NCBI GenBank assembly: GCA_041690355.1
Contig: JAWLHK010000023.1
Span: 13,672-77,671 of the forward strand
Reading direction: 5' to 3'
From: JAWLHK01 sp041690355 [NCBI: bacterium]
GTDB taxonomy: Bacteria; J088; JAWLBW01
Length of the DNA: 64,000 bases
The notes beneath the pieces were generated by a model. It did not search any database. It saw only the letters and a program-made list of their open reading frames with translations, and was not told the origin of the DNA. How positions within the stretch are numbered: the first letter of the stretch is position 1; every line of letters starts with the position of its first letter. Positions 56,166 through 64,000 of the stretch are shown in pieces. A program made the position numbers and the translations under genes.

Positions 56166-57258
56166 AGTCGTTCACGGCCTGCACCTTGAACCGCTCTTCC
56201 GCTCGATACACCCCCGTGAGCAGGACGGTCGAGCCGACGAACTGCAGGTTCCACCCGACGCCGAGCAGGACGAGCGCGCCCCAATAGTGGACGAAGTGTT
56301 CCGTGATGAGCGAGCCGAGGATCGTCAGCGCCAGCAGGGCAGCGCCGGCGAGCAGCACGCGCGGGGCGCCGAAGCGTTCGATGAGGAACCCCGAGAACAG
56401 CGAGGGGACGAACATGGCGATGACATGGCTCTGAATGACGAACGCTGTGTCGGCGATATCGTATCCGCGCAGCGTGTGCAGCTCGAGCGGCGTCGCCGTC
56501 ATGATCAGGCTCATGACCGCATACGACGTGGCCGCCCCCGCCACGGCCGTGAGGAACACGGGCGAACGCGCAATCTCCCGCAGCGGCCGCCCGCGCGCCG
56601 CCAGATCGACGGTGACCGGCGCCGCATTCCGGTACCCGAGGAAGAAGACGGCCGAGACGAGATACATCGCCGCCAGGGCCACGAGCGAGCCGGTATAGGC
56701 GCCTGCAGCAAGCCATCCGGCGGCATGGGTGACCACGGCGGGTCCGAGAAAGCCCGCGACGATGCCGCCGATGAGCACGAGGGAAACGGCGCGGCCCGCA
56801 TGCGCCGGCGCGACGCTCTCGGTCGCCGCGAACCGGTACTGCTGGGCGAAGGCCCCCTGGAAGCCCGCGGGAACCGCGGCCGCGCAGAACAGCACGAAGT
56901 TCCGCGTGGCGAGCGCGTAGGCGGCGAGTAGGAATCCGCCGAAGGCGAACAGGCTGGCCGTGAGGAATCCGGCGCGCCGGCCGAAGCGCTGCATGAGGAG
57001 CGCCGCCGGAATCGTGAAGAGCGCGAGCGAGACCGGCATGACGGAAATGGGGAGCGTCGCCAGGGCGCGCGAAGGAGCCAGCTCGGCCCCCGCGATGCCG
57101 GCGAGCAGCAGAAAGCCGGCGGATCCGGAGAGGGCGACGACCTGGGCCAGGGTCAGGATGGGGATGTTGCGGCGGTACAGAAGCAGTCCTCGGGCGAAGA
57201 AGTGTAGCAGGGTACCACCGTGCGCGACGCTTCGCGAATGGCAAATGCCAAATCGCAA
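56011..57258 (-). CDS. Major facilitator superfamily transporter, start uncertain
   Basis: The product has about 12 membrane helices, with MFS features such as a loop motif G-R-R-A-G-F-L between TM2 and TM3 and a central cytoplasmic loop (D-L-A-A-R-G-R-P). No ATG lies in frame near the expected N-terminus; a TTG at 57258 is the nearest candidate, while a longer frame back to GTG 57408 is made of heptamer-array codons. Both the 5' end and the stop codon fall in heptamer arrays. It may export a drug or metabolite. Confidence 0.72.
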   Translation of the reverse strand: MRFGICHSRSVAHGGTLLHFFARGLLLYRRNIPILTLAQVVALSGSAGFLLLAGIAGAELAPSRALATLPISVMPVSLALFTIPAALLMQRFGRRAGFLTASLFAFGGFLLAAYALATRNFVLFCAAAVPAGFQGAFAQQYRFAATESVAPAHAGRAVSLVLIGGIVAGFLGPAVVTHAAGWLAAGAYTGSLVALAAMYLVSAVFFLGYRNAAPVTVDLAARGRPLREIARSPVFLTAVAGAATSYAVMSLIMTATPLELHTLRGYDIADTAFVIQSHVIAMFVPSLFSGFLIERFGAPRVLLAGAALLALTILGSLITEHFVHYWGALVLLGVGWNLQFVGSTVLLTGVYRAEERFKVQAVNDFTVFGTQAAASLSAGALLFAVGWVPMNLLALPLLAPVFYGAIRTLRASTAR

Positions 57259-57410
57259 ATGACAAACTGCCGCTTCGCGAATGACAGACTTTCGCTTCGC
57301 GAATGGCAAATGGCAGATTGCAAATGGCGGGTTACCGGCAAGTACCACGTTCGCTTCGCGAATGACAGATGGCAGATTGCAGATGGCAGATGATCCGGCA
57401 AGTACCACGG
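57229..57410. repeat. Heptamer array F
   Basis: Long degenerate array of GCAAATG, GCAGATG, GCAAACT-type 7-bp units with CTTCGCGAATG and CCGGCAAGTACCACG modules inserted twice. Followed after a short gap by REP-like element A. The reverse complement is read by the 5' end of the MFS frame. Confidence 0.8.
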
Positions 57411-57420
57411 ATTTTGGCTG

Positions 57421-57533
57421 AGCCCTGAAGGGGCGATGCGCTTTATGCCCAGGGCAGAGCCCTGGGTGGCGGAAGGGATTCCCATCCTTTTTTCCCTTGC
57501 CCTTTCCGCGAGCGACCGCGAGCAGCTGGGCCC
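57421..57533. repeat. REP-like palindromic element A
   Basis: Matches element B (61652-61755) with one mismatch over the first 56 bp. It contains a tight CCCT/AGGG hairpin and a perfect 8-bp CCCAGGGC-AGA-GCCCTGGG stem (57448-57466), then a pyrimidine run and a GCGAGCGACCGCGAGC tail. Confidence 0.8.
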
Positions 57534-57591
57534 AAGCCCGCCAAATCGGCCATGAAGCCGACGTGATAGACGGAAGGAAACCTGCTCGCGC

Positions 57592-58276
57592 TCACCCCCG
57601 CCGCTCGTCCTTCACGAGGCAGCCGTCGACCAGATGGAGAATCCGGTCGCAGCGCTCGGCCAAGCGCGGATCGTGCGTCACGATGACGAACGTGATTCCA
57701 TTTTCTGCATTGAAGCGCCGCAGCAGGGCGAACACCTCGTCGGCTGCGTGCGTATCCAGATTCCCCGTCGGTTCGTCGGCGAGCACCAGCGGCGGCCGCA
57801 TGGCGAGCGCGCGCGCAATCGCCACCCGCTGCTGCTGACCGCCCGACATGTCGAGCGGCTTGCGGTCGGCCAGCGCCCCCAGTTCCACCGCTTCGAGCAG
57901 CTGCCGTGCGTCGGTCTCCATCTCGTCGCGGCGGCGCCCCTTCTCGATCCACCGCGGCATGCTCACGTTCTCCCAGGCGCGGAACTCGGGGAGCAGGTTG
58001 TGGAACTGGAAGACGAAGCCGATCGTACGCCCGCGGAAGGCCGAGAGGGTCTCTTCGTCCATGGCCGAGGTGTCGCGCCCGGCGAGAAGATACCGGCCGC
58101 TGCTCGGCCGGTCGAGAAGCCCGAGGATGTTCAGCAGGGTGCTCTTTCCGGAACCGGACGGGCCGATGAGCGCGGTGAACTCGCCGGGCGCGATACAGAG
58201 ATCGACCCCGCGCAGCGCATGGGTGATCACGTGCGTGCCGTAGCGCTTGGTCACCCCCTCGAGCCGCACGAGCGCG

Positions 58277-58284
<8 letters not shown>
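57592..58284 (-). CDS. LolD/MacB-type ABC ATPase of an efflux operon
   Basis: The GTG at 58284 is preceded by GGAGG with six bases spacing; the 230-residue product has G-P-S-G-S-G-K-S-T (Walker A), M-S-G-G-Q-Q-Q-R and [12 protein letters not shown]. It overlaps the permease stop by eight bases. With the permease and membrane-fusion protein it forms a split MacAB-like exporter. Confidence 0.95.
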
Positions 58285-59494
<1,210 letters not shown>

Positions 59495-59497
59495 CGC

Positions 59498-60751
59498 TCA
59501 GCCCCCCTCCACCCCGGCCACCTCGTCTATTTCGTCGGCCCGCACCCGCTGTCCCGGGCGGAGACTCGCCCGCGGATTCGCGACCACCCGATCGCCTTCG
59601 CGCAGGCCGGCCGTGACCTGCACGGCCTCCTCGCCTTCCATCCCCAGGCGCACCGGCTGCCGCGCGGCCCGCCCGTCGCGCACGACGAAGACCCAGGGCC
59701 GCTCGCCCGCTCCGGCCGCTCCGGCGCGCCCCTGGATCCCCGCGAGCGGAACGGCGAGGGCTTCTGCGGAACGGCCGGTCACGATCTCGACCGAGACGGT
59801 CATGTCGGGGCGCAGGTAGGCCGGCGGGTGCGGAATGTCGAGCTTGACGTCGATCGTGCCGCGCCGGGCGTCGACGGCCGGCGCGATCTCGGTGACGACG
59901 GCCGCGAAGACATCCTGGGGAAATGCGTCGGCCGAAGCGCGCGCCTCCTGCCCGAGGGCGAGATCGGAAAGGTTCTTCTCGTCGGGCTCGATGAGCAGCT
60001 GGGGCGCGCCGCCGAAGGCGATGCGCAGCAGCGGCGCGCCCGGCTGCGCGACGTCGCCCGGTTCCACGTTACGCCGGAGAATCGTTCCGCCGGCCGGGGC
60101 GCGAATGACCGACTCGGCCAGGCCGGCCTCGGCCGCCGCGAGGGCCGCTTCACTCTCGGCCACGCGGGCGCGGGCGCGCTGCAGTCCCGTTCCCCCTTCG
60201 CGGGCGGCGCCAAGCTGCGCCCGGGTGCTCGCGACCCGGCTTTCGGCCTGTTCGAGCGCGTACCGGGCGGCGTCGCGTTCGGCCGTGCTGATGGCGTCGG
60301 CGGCAAAGAGAGAGTCCATCCGGCGCGCCCGATCGCGGGCCTCGGCCAGCGCCGCCTCGGCTTCGGCCAGGCTTGCGGCGGCCACGTCGGCGGTGACCCC
60401 TTCGACCTCGGCCACCTGAGCGCGCGCGGCCGCGAGCGCGGCGCGGGCGCGCGCGACGGCGGCCCGGCCGGCGGCGGCGTCGAGCTCGATCAGCACCTGG
60501 CCGGCCCGCACCACGTCACCTTCGTCGACGAGGACGCGCGCGATCGTGCCGGTGCGTTCGGCCCCCACGGTCGCCTCCTCGGCGGCAATGACCCGTCCGC
60601 TCGCCACGATGGTGCGCACGATCTCCTGCTCCCGGACGGCCACGACGGGCACGACCGGCCCGCGTATCCGACGGATGACCAGCCATCCGGCCACCAGGAC
60701 GACGGCGACGAGGACGGCAGCCCATGCGACGCGACGCCGACGAACCTTCAT
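59498..60751 (-). CDS. HlyD/MacA-family periplasmic adaptor
   Basis: The start at ATG 60751 gives a short basic N-terminus and one membrane anchor (residues ~10-30). The 417-residue product has lipoyl half motifs, a long coiled-coil hairpin (about residues 95-240, Ala/Arg/Glu-rich) and the I-R-A-P-A-G-G-T-I-L lipoyl motif. It heads the three-gene efflux operon and links the MacB-type complex to an outer-membrane channel not seen here. Confidence 0.92.
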   Translation of the reverse strand: MKVRRRRVAWAAVLVAVVLVAGWLVIRRIRGPVVPVVAVREQEIVRTIVASGRVIAAEEATVGAERTGTIARVLVDEGDVVRAGQVLIELDAAAGRAAVARARAALAAARAQVAEVEGVTADVAAASLAEAEAALAEARDRARRMDSLFAADAISTAERDAARYALEQAESRVASTRAQLGAAREGGTGLQRARARVAESEAALAAAEAGLAESVIRAPAGGTILRRNVEPGDVAQPGAPLLRIAFGGAPQLLIEPDEKNLSDLALGQEARASADAFPQDVFAAVVTEIAPAVDARRGTIDVKLDIPHPPAYLRPDMTVSVEIVTGRSAEALAVPLAGIQGRAGAAGAGERPWVFVVRDGRAARQPVRLGMEGEEAVQVTAGLREGDRVVANPRASLRPGQRVRADEIDEVAGVEGG

Positions 60752-60845
60752 CGGCTCACCATAGATCATTCCGCCCGCGCCGTCGGAGGGCGGGCGGTCT
60801 TCGGGTCCGCACGGCGGTCCTTGGCTCCCGGAAGGGAAAGCAGCC

Positions 60846-60875
60846 TTGACAGATCTCGCCCTTCCCCATTAAAGT
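60846..60875 (+). promoter_or_regulatory. Promoter of the triheme cytochrome gene
   Basis: TTGACA (60846-60851), 18-bp spacer, TAAAGT (60870-60875), about 50 bases before the ATG. Confidence 0.65.
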
Positions 60876-60924
60876 AGGCTCGCAGGACCGCCTTGCCGGC
60901 CGTCCTTCCCCCTCCGGAGCTTCC

Positions 60925-61479
60925 ATGCGAAAACTGCCGTTGCTGCTGACCGCATTCCTTCTTGCCCTGGCCGTGCCCGACGAGGGGGCCTCGCATGGGG
61001 AACAGAAGCATCCGCCCGCTCCGCCGGCACGCAGGATTCCGGGGATCAATGCCGAGGACAAAGCGCCCCACGGGTGCGTCAGCTGCCACAAGAACAATCC
61101 CGAGCGGAACATGGATGCCCGTTTCAGCACGTGGATGAAGGAGTGGCAGGTCAAGGCGCCGGCAAAGCTCGTCGACAAGGCCCGCAAGGCCGCGCCGGAG
61201 GGGATGAAGATCGAGGGGAAGCATCCGGAAGTGAAGGCCGACCTGACGACCGCCGAAATTCCGAAGGCGTGCCTCGAGTGCCACGCCAAGACTCCGAAGA
61301 ACAAGAAAAAGGCAGGGCCGCCGTTCGCGCGGCTGGTGCACCTGATCCACCTGACCGGCGGCGAAAAGAATCACTTCATGACCCACTACCAGGGGGAATG
61401 CACCTACTGCCACAAGCTCGACGACGCCACCGGCCAGTGGTCGCTCGGGAGCGGGACGGAAACCGCGCCCGCGCCCTGA
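60925..61479 (+). CDS. Triheme cytochrome c
   Basis: The 184-residue product has a signal peptide (cleaving near A-S-H-G, residue ~24) and three C-x-x-C-H heme motifs, at residues 51 (C-V-S-C-H), 116 (C-L-E-C-H) and 159 (C-T-Y-C-H), with additional His residues that could be distal ligands (H-L-I-H-L, H-F-M-T-H). It is a periplasmic electron carrier. Lys-rich surface. No oxidoreductase partner is adjacent. It is divergent from the efflux operon. Confidence 0.93.
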   Translation: MRKLPLLLTAFLLALAVPDEGASHGEQKHPPAPPARRIPGINAEDKAPHGCVSCHKNNPERNMDARFSTWMKEWQVKAPAKLVDKARKAAPEGMKIEGKHPEVKADLTTAEIPKACLECHAKTPKNKKKAGPPFARLVHLIHLTGGEKNHFMTHYQGECTYCHKLDDATGQWSLGSGTETAPAP

Positions 61480-61515
61480 GTAACTTTACCGCTGCGCGTA
61501 TCGCAGTCGCGGCGC

Positions 61516-61602
61516 GAATGGCAGATGGCAAATCACAAATGGCAGCCGCTTCGCGAATGGCAGATGGCAAATTGCAGATGGCAGATTATCCGGCAAGGAC
61601 CA
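61516..61602. repeat. Heptamer array G
   Basis: Units GGCAGAT, GGCAAAT, TGCAGAT with a TTCGCGAATG module, ending ATCCGGCAAGGACCA, parallel to the end of array F. Like array F it lies just upstream of a REP-like element. Confidence 0.8.
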
Positions 61603-61651
61603 GGTGCCGTCGATCATTGCCGAACGGCCGCCGCATTCCCGCCTGAAAATG

Positions 61652-61755
61652 AGCCCTGAAGGGGCGATGCGCTTTCTGCCCAGGGCAGAGCCCTGGGTGG
61701 CGGAAGGAAGCCCCCCTTTTTGTTTTCGCCCTTCCCGCGAGCGCCGGCGAGCAGC
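61652..61755. repeat. REP-like palindromic element B
   Basis: Second copy of element A, with the same 8-bp CCCAGGGC/GCCCTGGG hairpin (61679-61697) and GCGAGCGCCGGCGAGC tail, between the cytochrome and MpaB genes. Confidence 0.8.
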
Positions 61756-61828
61756 AGCACCGCCCGCGCCAATCCATCCATACCGCTTCGATGGCGCGCG
61801 CTTTCCTGCGGAAGGCGGGGGGAATGTT

Positions 61829-62764
61829 TCAGCGCGCGTGGGCGGGGAGGTCGCGGGCGGCCTGGCGCGAAAGGTGCCGGCGGAGGCGATCCATGCGCAC
61901 GCGCCACTCGGGAATCAGGTGCAGGGGAAGCTGGCGCATCGGGCCGGGGAAGTTCCGGTAGACCGTGCGCATGGCGCCGCGCACCGACCGGTACGCCGCC
62001 CGGGTGGCCGGCGTGCTGCGGATCTCGAACTGGTCGCGAATCCGCGGCGGAAGCGTCTCGGCGGCGAGCACGTGCAGCATCCAGTTGCCCGGCGCATAGG
62101 GGAGCTTCATCGTCCCCTGCAGCGCCTTGCCGACCCGTTGCGCGGCCGGCGTGACCTCGAGGGTCTCGTCGACCATCCGCTCGAACCAGGCCTGAAATTC
62201 CGCATAGGTCGGCGGCATGTCGCCCGGCTTGATGTTGAAGAAGCGCCCGAGGGTCTGAAAGTCGCGGTACAGGCCTTCGAGGCGCTCGCCCTGCATGATG
62301 GCCGGATCGATCTCGTCGTAGGCGAACTTCGCCCCCTCGAGCAGGGTCGCAAGCACCCAGAGGTTCGCATCCCGCTCGAGCGCGGAATATTTCTTTCCGG
62401 CCCGCGGCGCGTCCTCTTCGGGATAGGTCCCCTTGATCTTCTGGTGGATCTCGAAAACCTTGACCGCGACCCGGATGGCGAGGCTCTGCCGCCCGAAGCC
62501 CATGATATACAGCGCGCCGAAGGTCCGGAAGCCGCGGCCGATGGCGTCGGAGCGGAAGTTGCTGTGGTCGTGTACCCCCTGCCCCACGGTGGGATGCGCG
62601 ACCTGGAGCAGCAGCGCCCGCCCCGAGGCCAGAAAGGGAACCATCTCCATGCCGATGCGCCGCAGCTCCGATTCCGGCGGAAAAAAGCCGGCGGCGTCGT
62701 CAAGCCCGCTCTCGGCGGCAAGTTGCTCCAGGGACTTCCGAAACGCCAGTGTGGCCTGGTTCAT
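61829..62764 (-). CDS. MpaB-family (DUF2236) oxygenase-like protein
   Basis: The start ATG at 62764 follows GGAGGG. The ~311-residue product matches the DUF2236/MpaB family: L-L-L-Q-V-A-H-P-T-V-G-Q-G-V-H-D-H-S-N-F (metal-binding histidine region near residue 60) and E-R-D-A-N-L-W-V-L-A-T-L-L-E-G near 130. Related proteins are rubber oxygenases or polyketide-modifying hemes. It ends with a basic tail. Confidence 0.88.
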   Translation of the reverse strand: MNQATLAFRKSLEQLAAESGLDDAAGFFPPESELRRIGMEMVPFLASGRALLLQVAHPTVGQGVHDHSNFRSDAIGRGFRTFGALYIMGFGRQSLAIRVAVKVFEIHQKIKGTYPEEDAPRAGKKYSALERDANLWVLATLLEGAKFAYDEIDPAIMQGERLEGLYRDFQTLGRFFNIKPGDMPPTYAEFQAWFERMVDETLEVTPAAQRVGKALQGTMKLPYAPGNWMLHVLAAETLPPRIRDQFEIRSTPATRAAYRSVRGAMRTVYRNFPGPMRQLPLHLIPEWRVRMDRLRRHLSRQAARDLPAHAR

Positions 62765-62914
62765 GGGTAACCCTCCTGTCCGATGGCTCTCCGTGCGTCC
62801 GCGGAACATGACCGCCGTCCCCAACGCACGGCTCAACCCTTTGTGCCCATTTTAATCGACCGGGCCGCTCTCGTCACGTCGACAACGGTTCCCGGGTCGG
62901 CGCCCGGAGGGGGC

Positions 62915-62970
62915 GGTCGTCAGTCGTCAGTCGCTGGTCGCTAGTCGCTAGTCGCTGGGCGCTGGGAGCC
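62915..62970. repeat. Heptamer array I
   Basis: Eight 7-bp units (GGTCGTC, AGTCGTC, AGTCGCT x3, GGTCGCT, GGGCGCT, GGGAGCC) between the MpaB gene and the response regulator, similar to array A. Confidence 0.8.
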
Positions 62971-62995
62971 ATGCTCTTGTTTTGCGCTTGCTTCG

Positions 62996-63029
62996 CCCCC
63001 CCTCTCCCCCTCCCCCACTCCCCCACTCC
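62996..63029. repeat. G-run repeat copy 6 (inverted)
   Basis: C-rich reverse complement of the consensus with an additional CACTCC unit, just after array I. Confidence 0.8.
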
Positions 63030-63246
63030 GCGCGAATTCACAAGAATGTCCTCCACCGCCCCTGCATCGCTACAGCACATCGTTGCGAACCGGTACGCCT
63101 GCCGGAGCGGAAATGCCGCATGGAGCGACTTGGCATCCTTTCTGCAGAGGGGGAAGGCTGTCCGGGAGTCGTTCGGCGTGCGGGTGGATGTTCTCGTCCC
63201 AGGTGGATCGCCGACCTACCTCATCTGTATCAGGGAGAAGCATCGT

Positions 63247-63660
63247 ATGAAATCCACCGTCCTCATCGTCGACGACAGCGCAACCCAGCGCCTGGCCTGG
63301 GTCATGGAATTTACGAAACATCCGGGTCTCGTGCCGATGACCGCGCGCGACGGCGTGCAGGCCCTCGAACTGGCACGCGAACTCAAGCCCGACCTCGTCG
63401 TCACCGATCTCGACATGCCGCACATGGACGGCGAAACGCTCGTCCGCGAACTGAAGGCGATCTACCCCGGCCTGCGGATCTTCGTCGTTTCGGCCTCGGT
63501 CACGTCGGCCGTGCGCCTGTCGCTGCGCTCCTATCCGGGCGTTACCGTGCACGAGAAGATCGACCGCAGGCACGCCGTCGAAGAAGTGCTGGCCACCCTG
63601 AATTTCCGGGGCGGGCGGATCGGCGAAGGTATCCCCGCGGCGGCGGCCGTGCAGCACTGA
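63247..63660 (+). CDS. Single-domain response regulator
   Basis: The ATG at 63247, eight bases after a GGGAG site, begins the receiver directly; an open frame further upstream runs through repeats. The 137-residue product has acidic D9/D10, phospho-acceptor D54 in V-V-T-D-L-D-M-P and a Lys in H-E-K. No output domain. Repeats lie on both sides: arrays I and G-run copy 6 upstream, and array J starting directly at its stop. Confidence 0.92.
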   Translation: MKSTVLIVDDSATQRLAWVMEFTKHPGLVPMTARDGVQALELARELKPDLVVTDLDMPHMDGETLVRELKAIYPGLRIFVVSASVTSAVRLSLRSYPGVTVHEKIDRRHAVEEVLATLNFRGGRIGEGIPAAAAVQH

Positions 63661-63726
63661 GGGCGCTGGGCGCACTTTCGGTCATCGGACGCCCTTCCGG
63701 TCATCAGACGTCGGACGTCGGTGAAA
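63661..63726. repeat. Heptamer array J
   Basis: Starts at the base after the response regulator stop: GGGCGCT, GGGCGCA, then GGTCATC/GGACGTC/AGACGTC-type units in two short blocks. Confidence 0.75.
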
Positions 63727-64000
63727 GACCCCGCCACCGCCCCCTCCGCATGTGCACCCGCGGGACAAGGTTCTCCCCCGCCTCCTCCGTCCACACGCGC
63801 GGGCGGTGTTTGCCGCGCAAACCTTTGCACAAGTCTCACTGCGCGGGGCGGAGGAGGAGGGGGAGCTGGACATGCGTTTCAGGCCGAAATCGCTCCCCTT
63901 CTCCCGCCAACCTTTGCGCCCGGCGCGCTGCGTATGGCGGGTAGAAGGGGCTGGGGGATGAGGGCGGTCCAACTCGATGGCCGTTGAAAGGACGCCGGTA
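63727..64000. other. Right-end stretch with imperfect palindromes
   Basis: No supported gene. It has a 17-bp inverted repeat with one mismatch (63772-63788 and 63850-63866) and a longer CCCCTTCTCCCGCCA ... TGGCGGGTAGAAGGGG palindrome (about 63896-63952) followed by CTGGGGGATGAGGG, a layout of a REP-like or MITE-like repeat. Confidence 0.45.

Noticed and set aside
63721-63987. 88-codon ORF at the right end
   Set aside because: Pro/Gly/Ala-rich, no ribosome site or domain, overlaps the palindromic repeat.

Overview
The window is a GC-rich (roughly two thirds G+C by eye), densely packed chromosomal segment of a Gram-negative bacterium. Double-membrane hallmarks include outer-membrane beta-barrels, LolA-like periplasmic carriers, many lipoproteins, and a PBP1b-type peptidoglycan synthase with a UB2H-like region. 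A MXAN_5187-like coiled-coil protein, a large TPR/coiled-coil envelope operon and a protein made only of MshEN domains suggest a deltaproteobacterial-grade (Myxococcota/Desulfobacterota-like) organism. This is inference: there is no rRNA or strong phylogenetic marker. No phage, IS transposase or CRISPR array is visible.

Layout. 1-6.7 kb: a minus-strand operon of four exported proteins (coiled-coil, TPR/PEGA-like, TPR, lipoprotein). 6.9-17.4 kb: housekeeping (epimerase, solute-binding lipoprotein, rpe, yggS, maf, PBP1b, UvrA, MXAN_5187-like protein). 17.5-20.4 kb: small exported proteins, then a LolA-like protein with an outer-membrane barrel whose apparent start codon is ATT. 20.4-29.5 kb: double AAA+ ATPase, spermidine synthase-like enzyme, DUF255 thioredoxin protein, ferritin-like lipoprotein, alpha/beta hydrolase with TetR. 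29.5-36.1 kb: a complete-looking TetR-controlled envelope export operon (LolA-like carrier, two FtsX/MacB-type permeases, LolD-type ATPase, outer-membrane barrel). 36.1-49.5 kb: MshEN protein, SDR, response regulator, several small enzymes, tRNA-Phe with promoter and terminator, a Fic protein under palindromic operators, serine hydrolase, amidase. 49.5-55.3 kb: an A/T-richer 1564-residue cadherin-like repeat lipoprotein with broken genes on both sides. 55.5-63.7 kb: MFS transporter, split MacA/MacB-type efflux operon, triheme cytochrome c, MpaB-family oxygenase, response regulator.

The most unusual property is the intergenic DNA from 37.9 kb onward. It holds (i) six copies of a ~34-bp G-run repeat with strong G-quadruplex potential, (ii) about ten short arrays whose unit sequences differ completely but whose period is 7 bp, and (iii) two ~105-bp REP-like palindromic elements preceded by the same heptamer family. 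These sit at gene borders, in two cases bracket a single gene in inverted orientation, and in places form part of an ORF end.

The strongest candidate system is the 30.0-36.1 kb export operon. Its carrier and barrel resemble the pair at 18.3-20.4 kb, suggesting two loci that use one envelope-crossing scheme with different or shared energisers.
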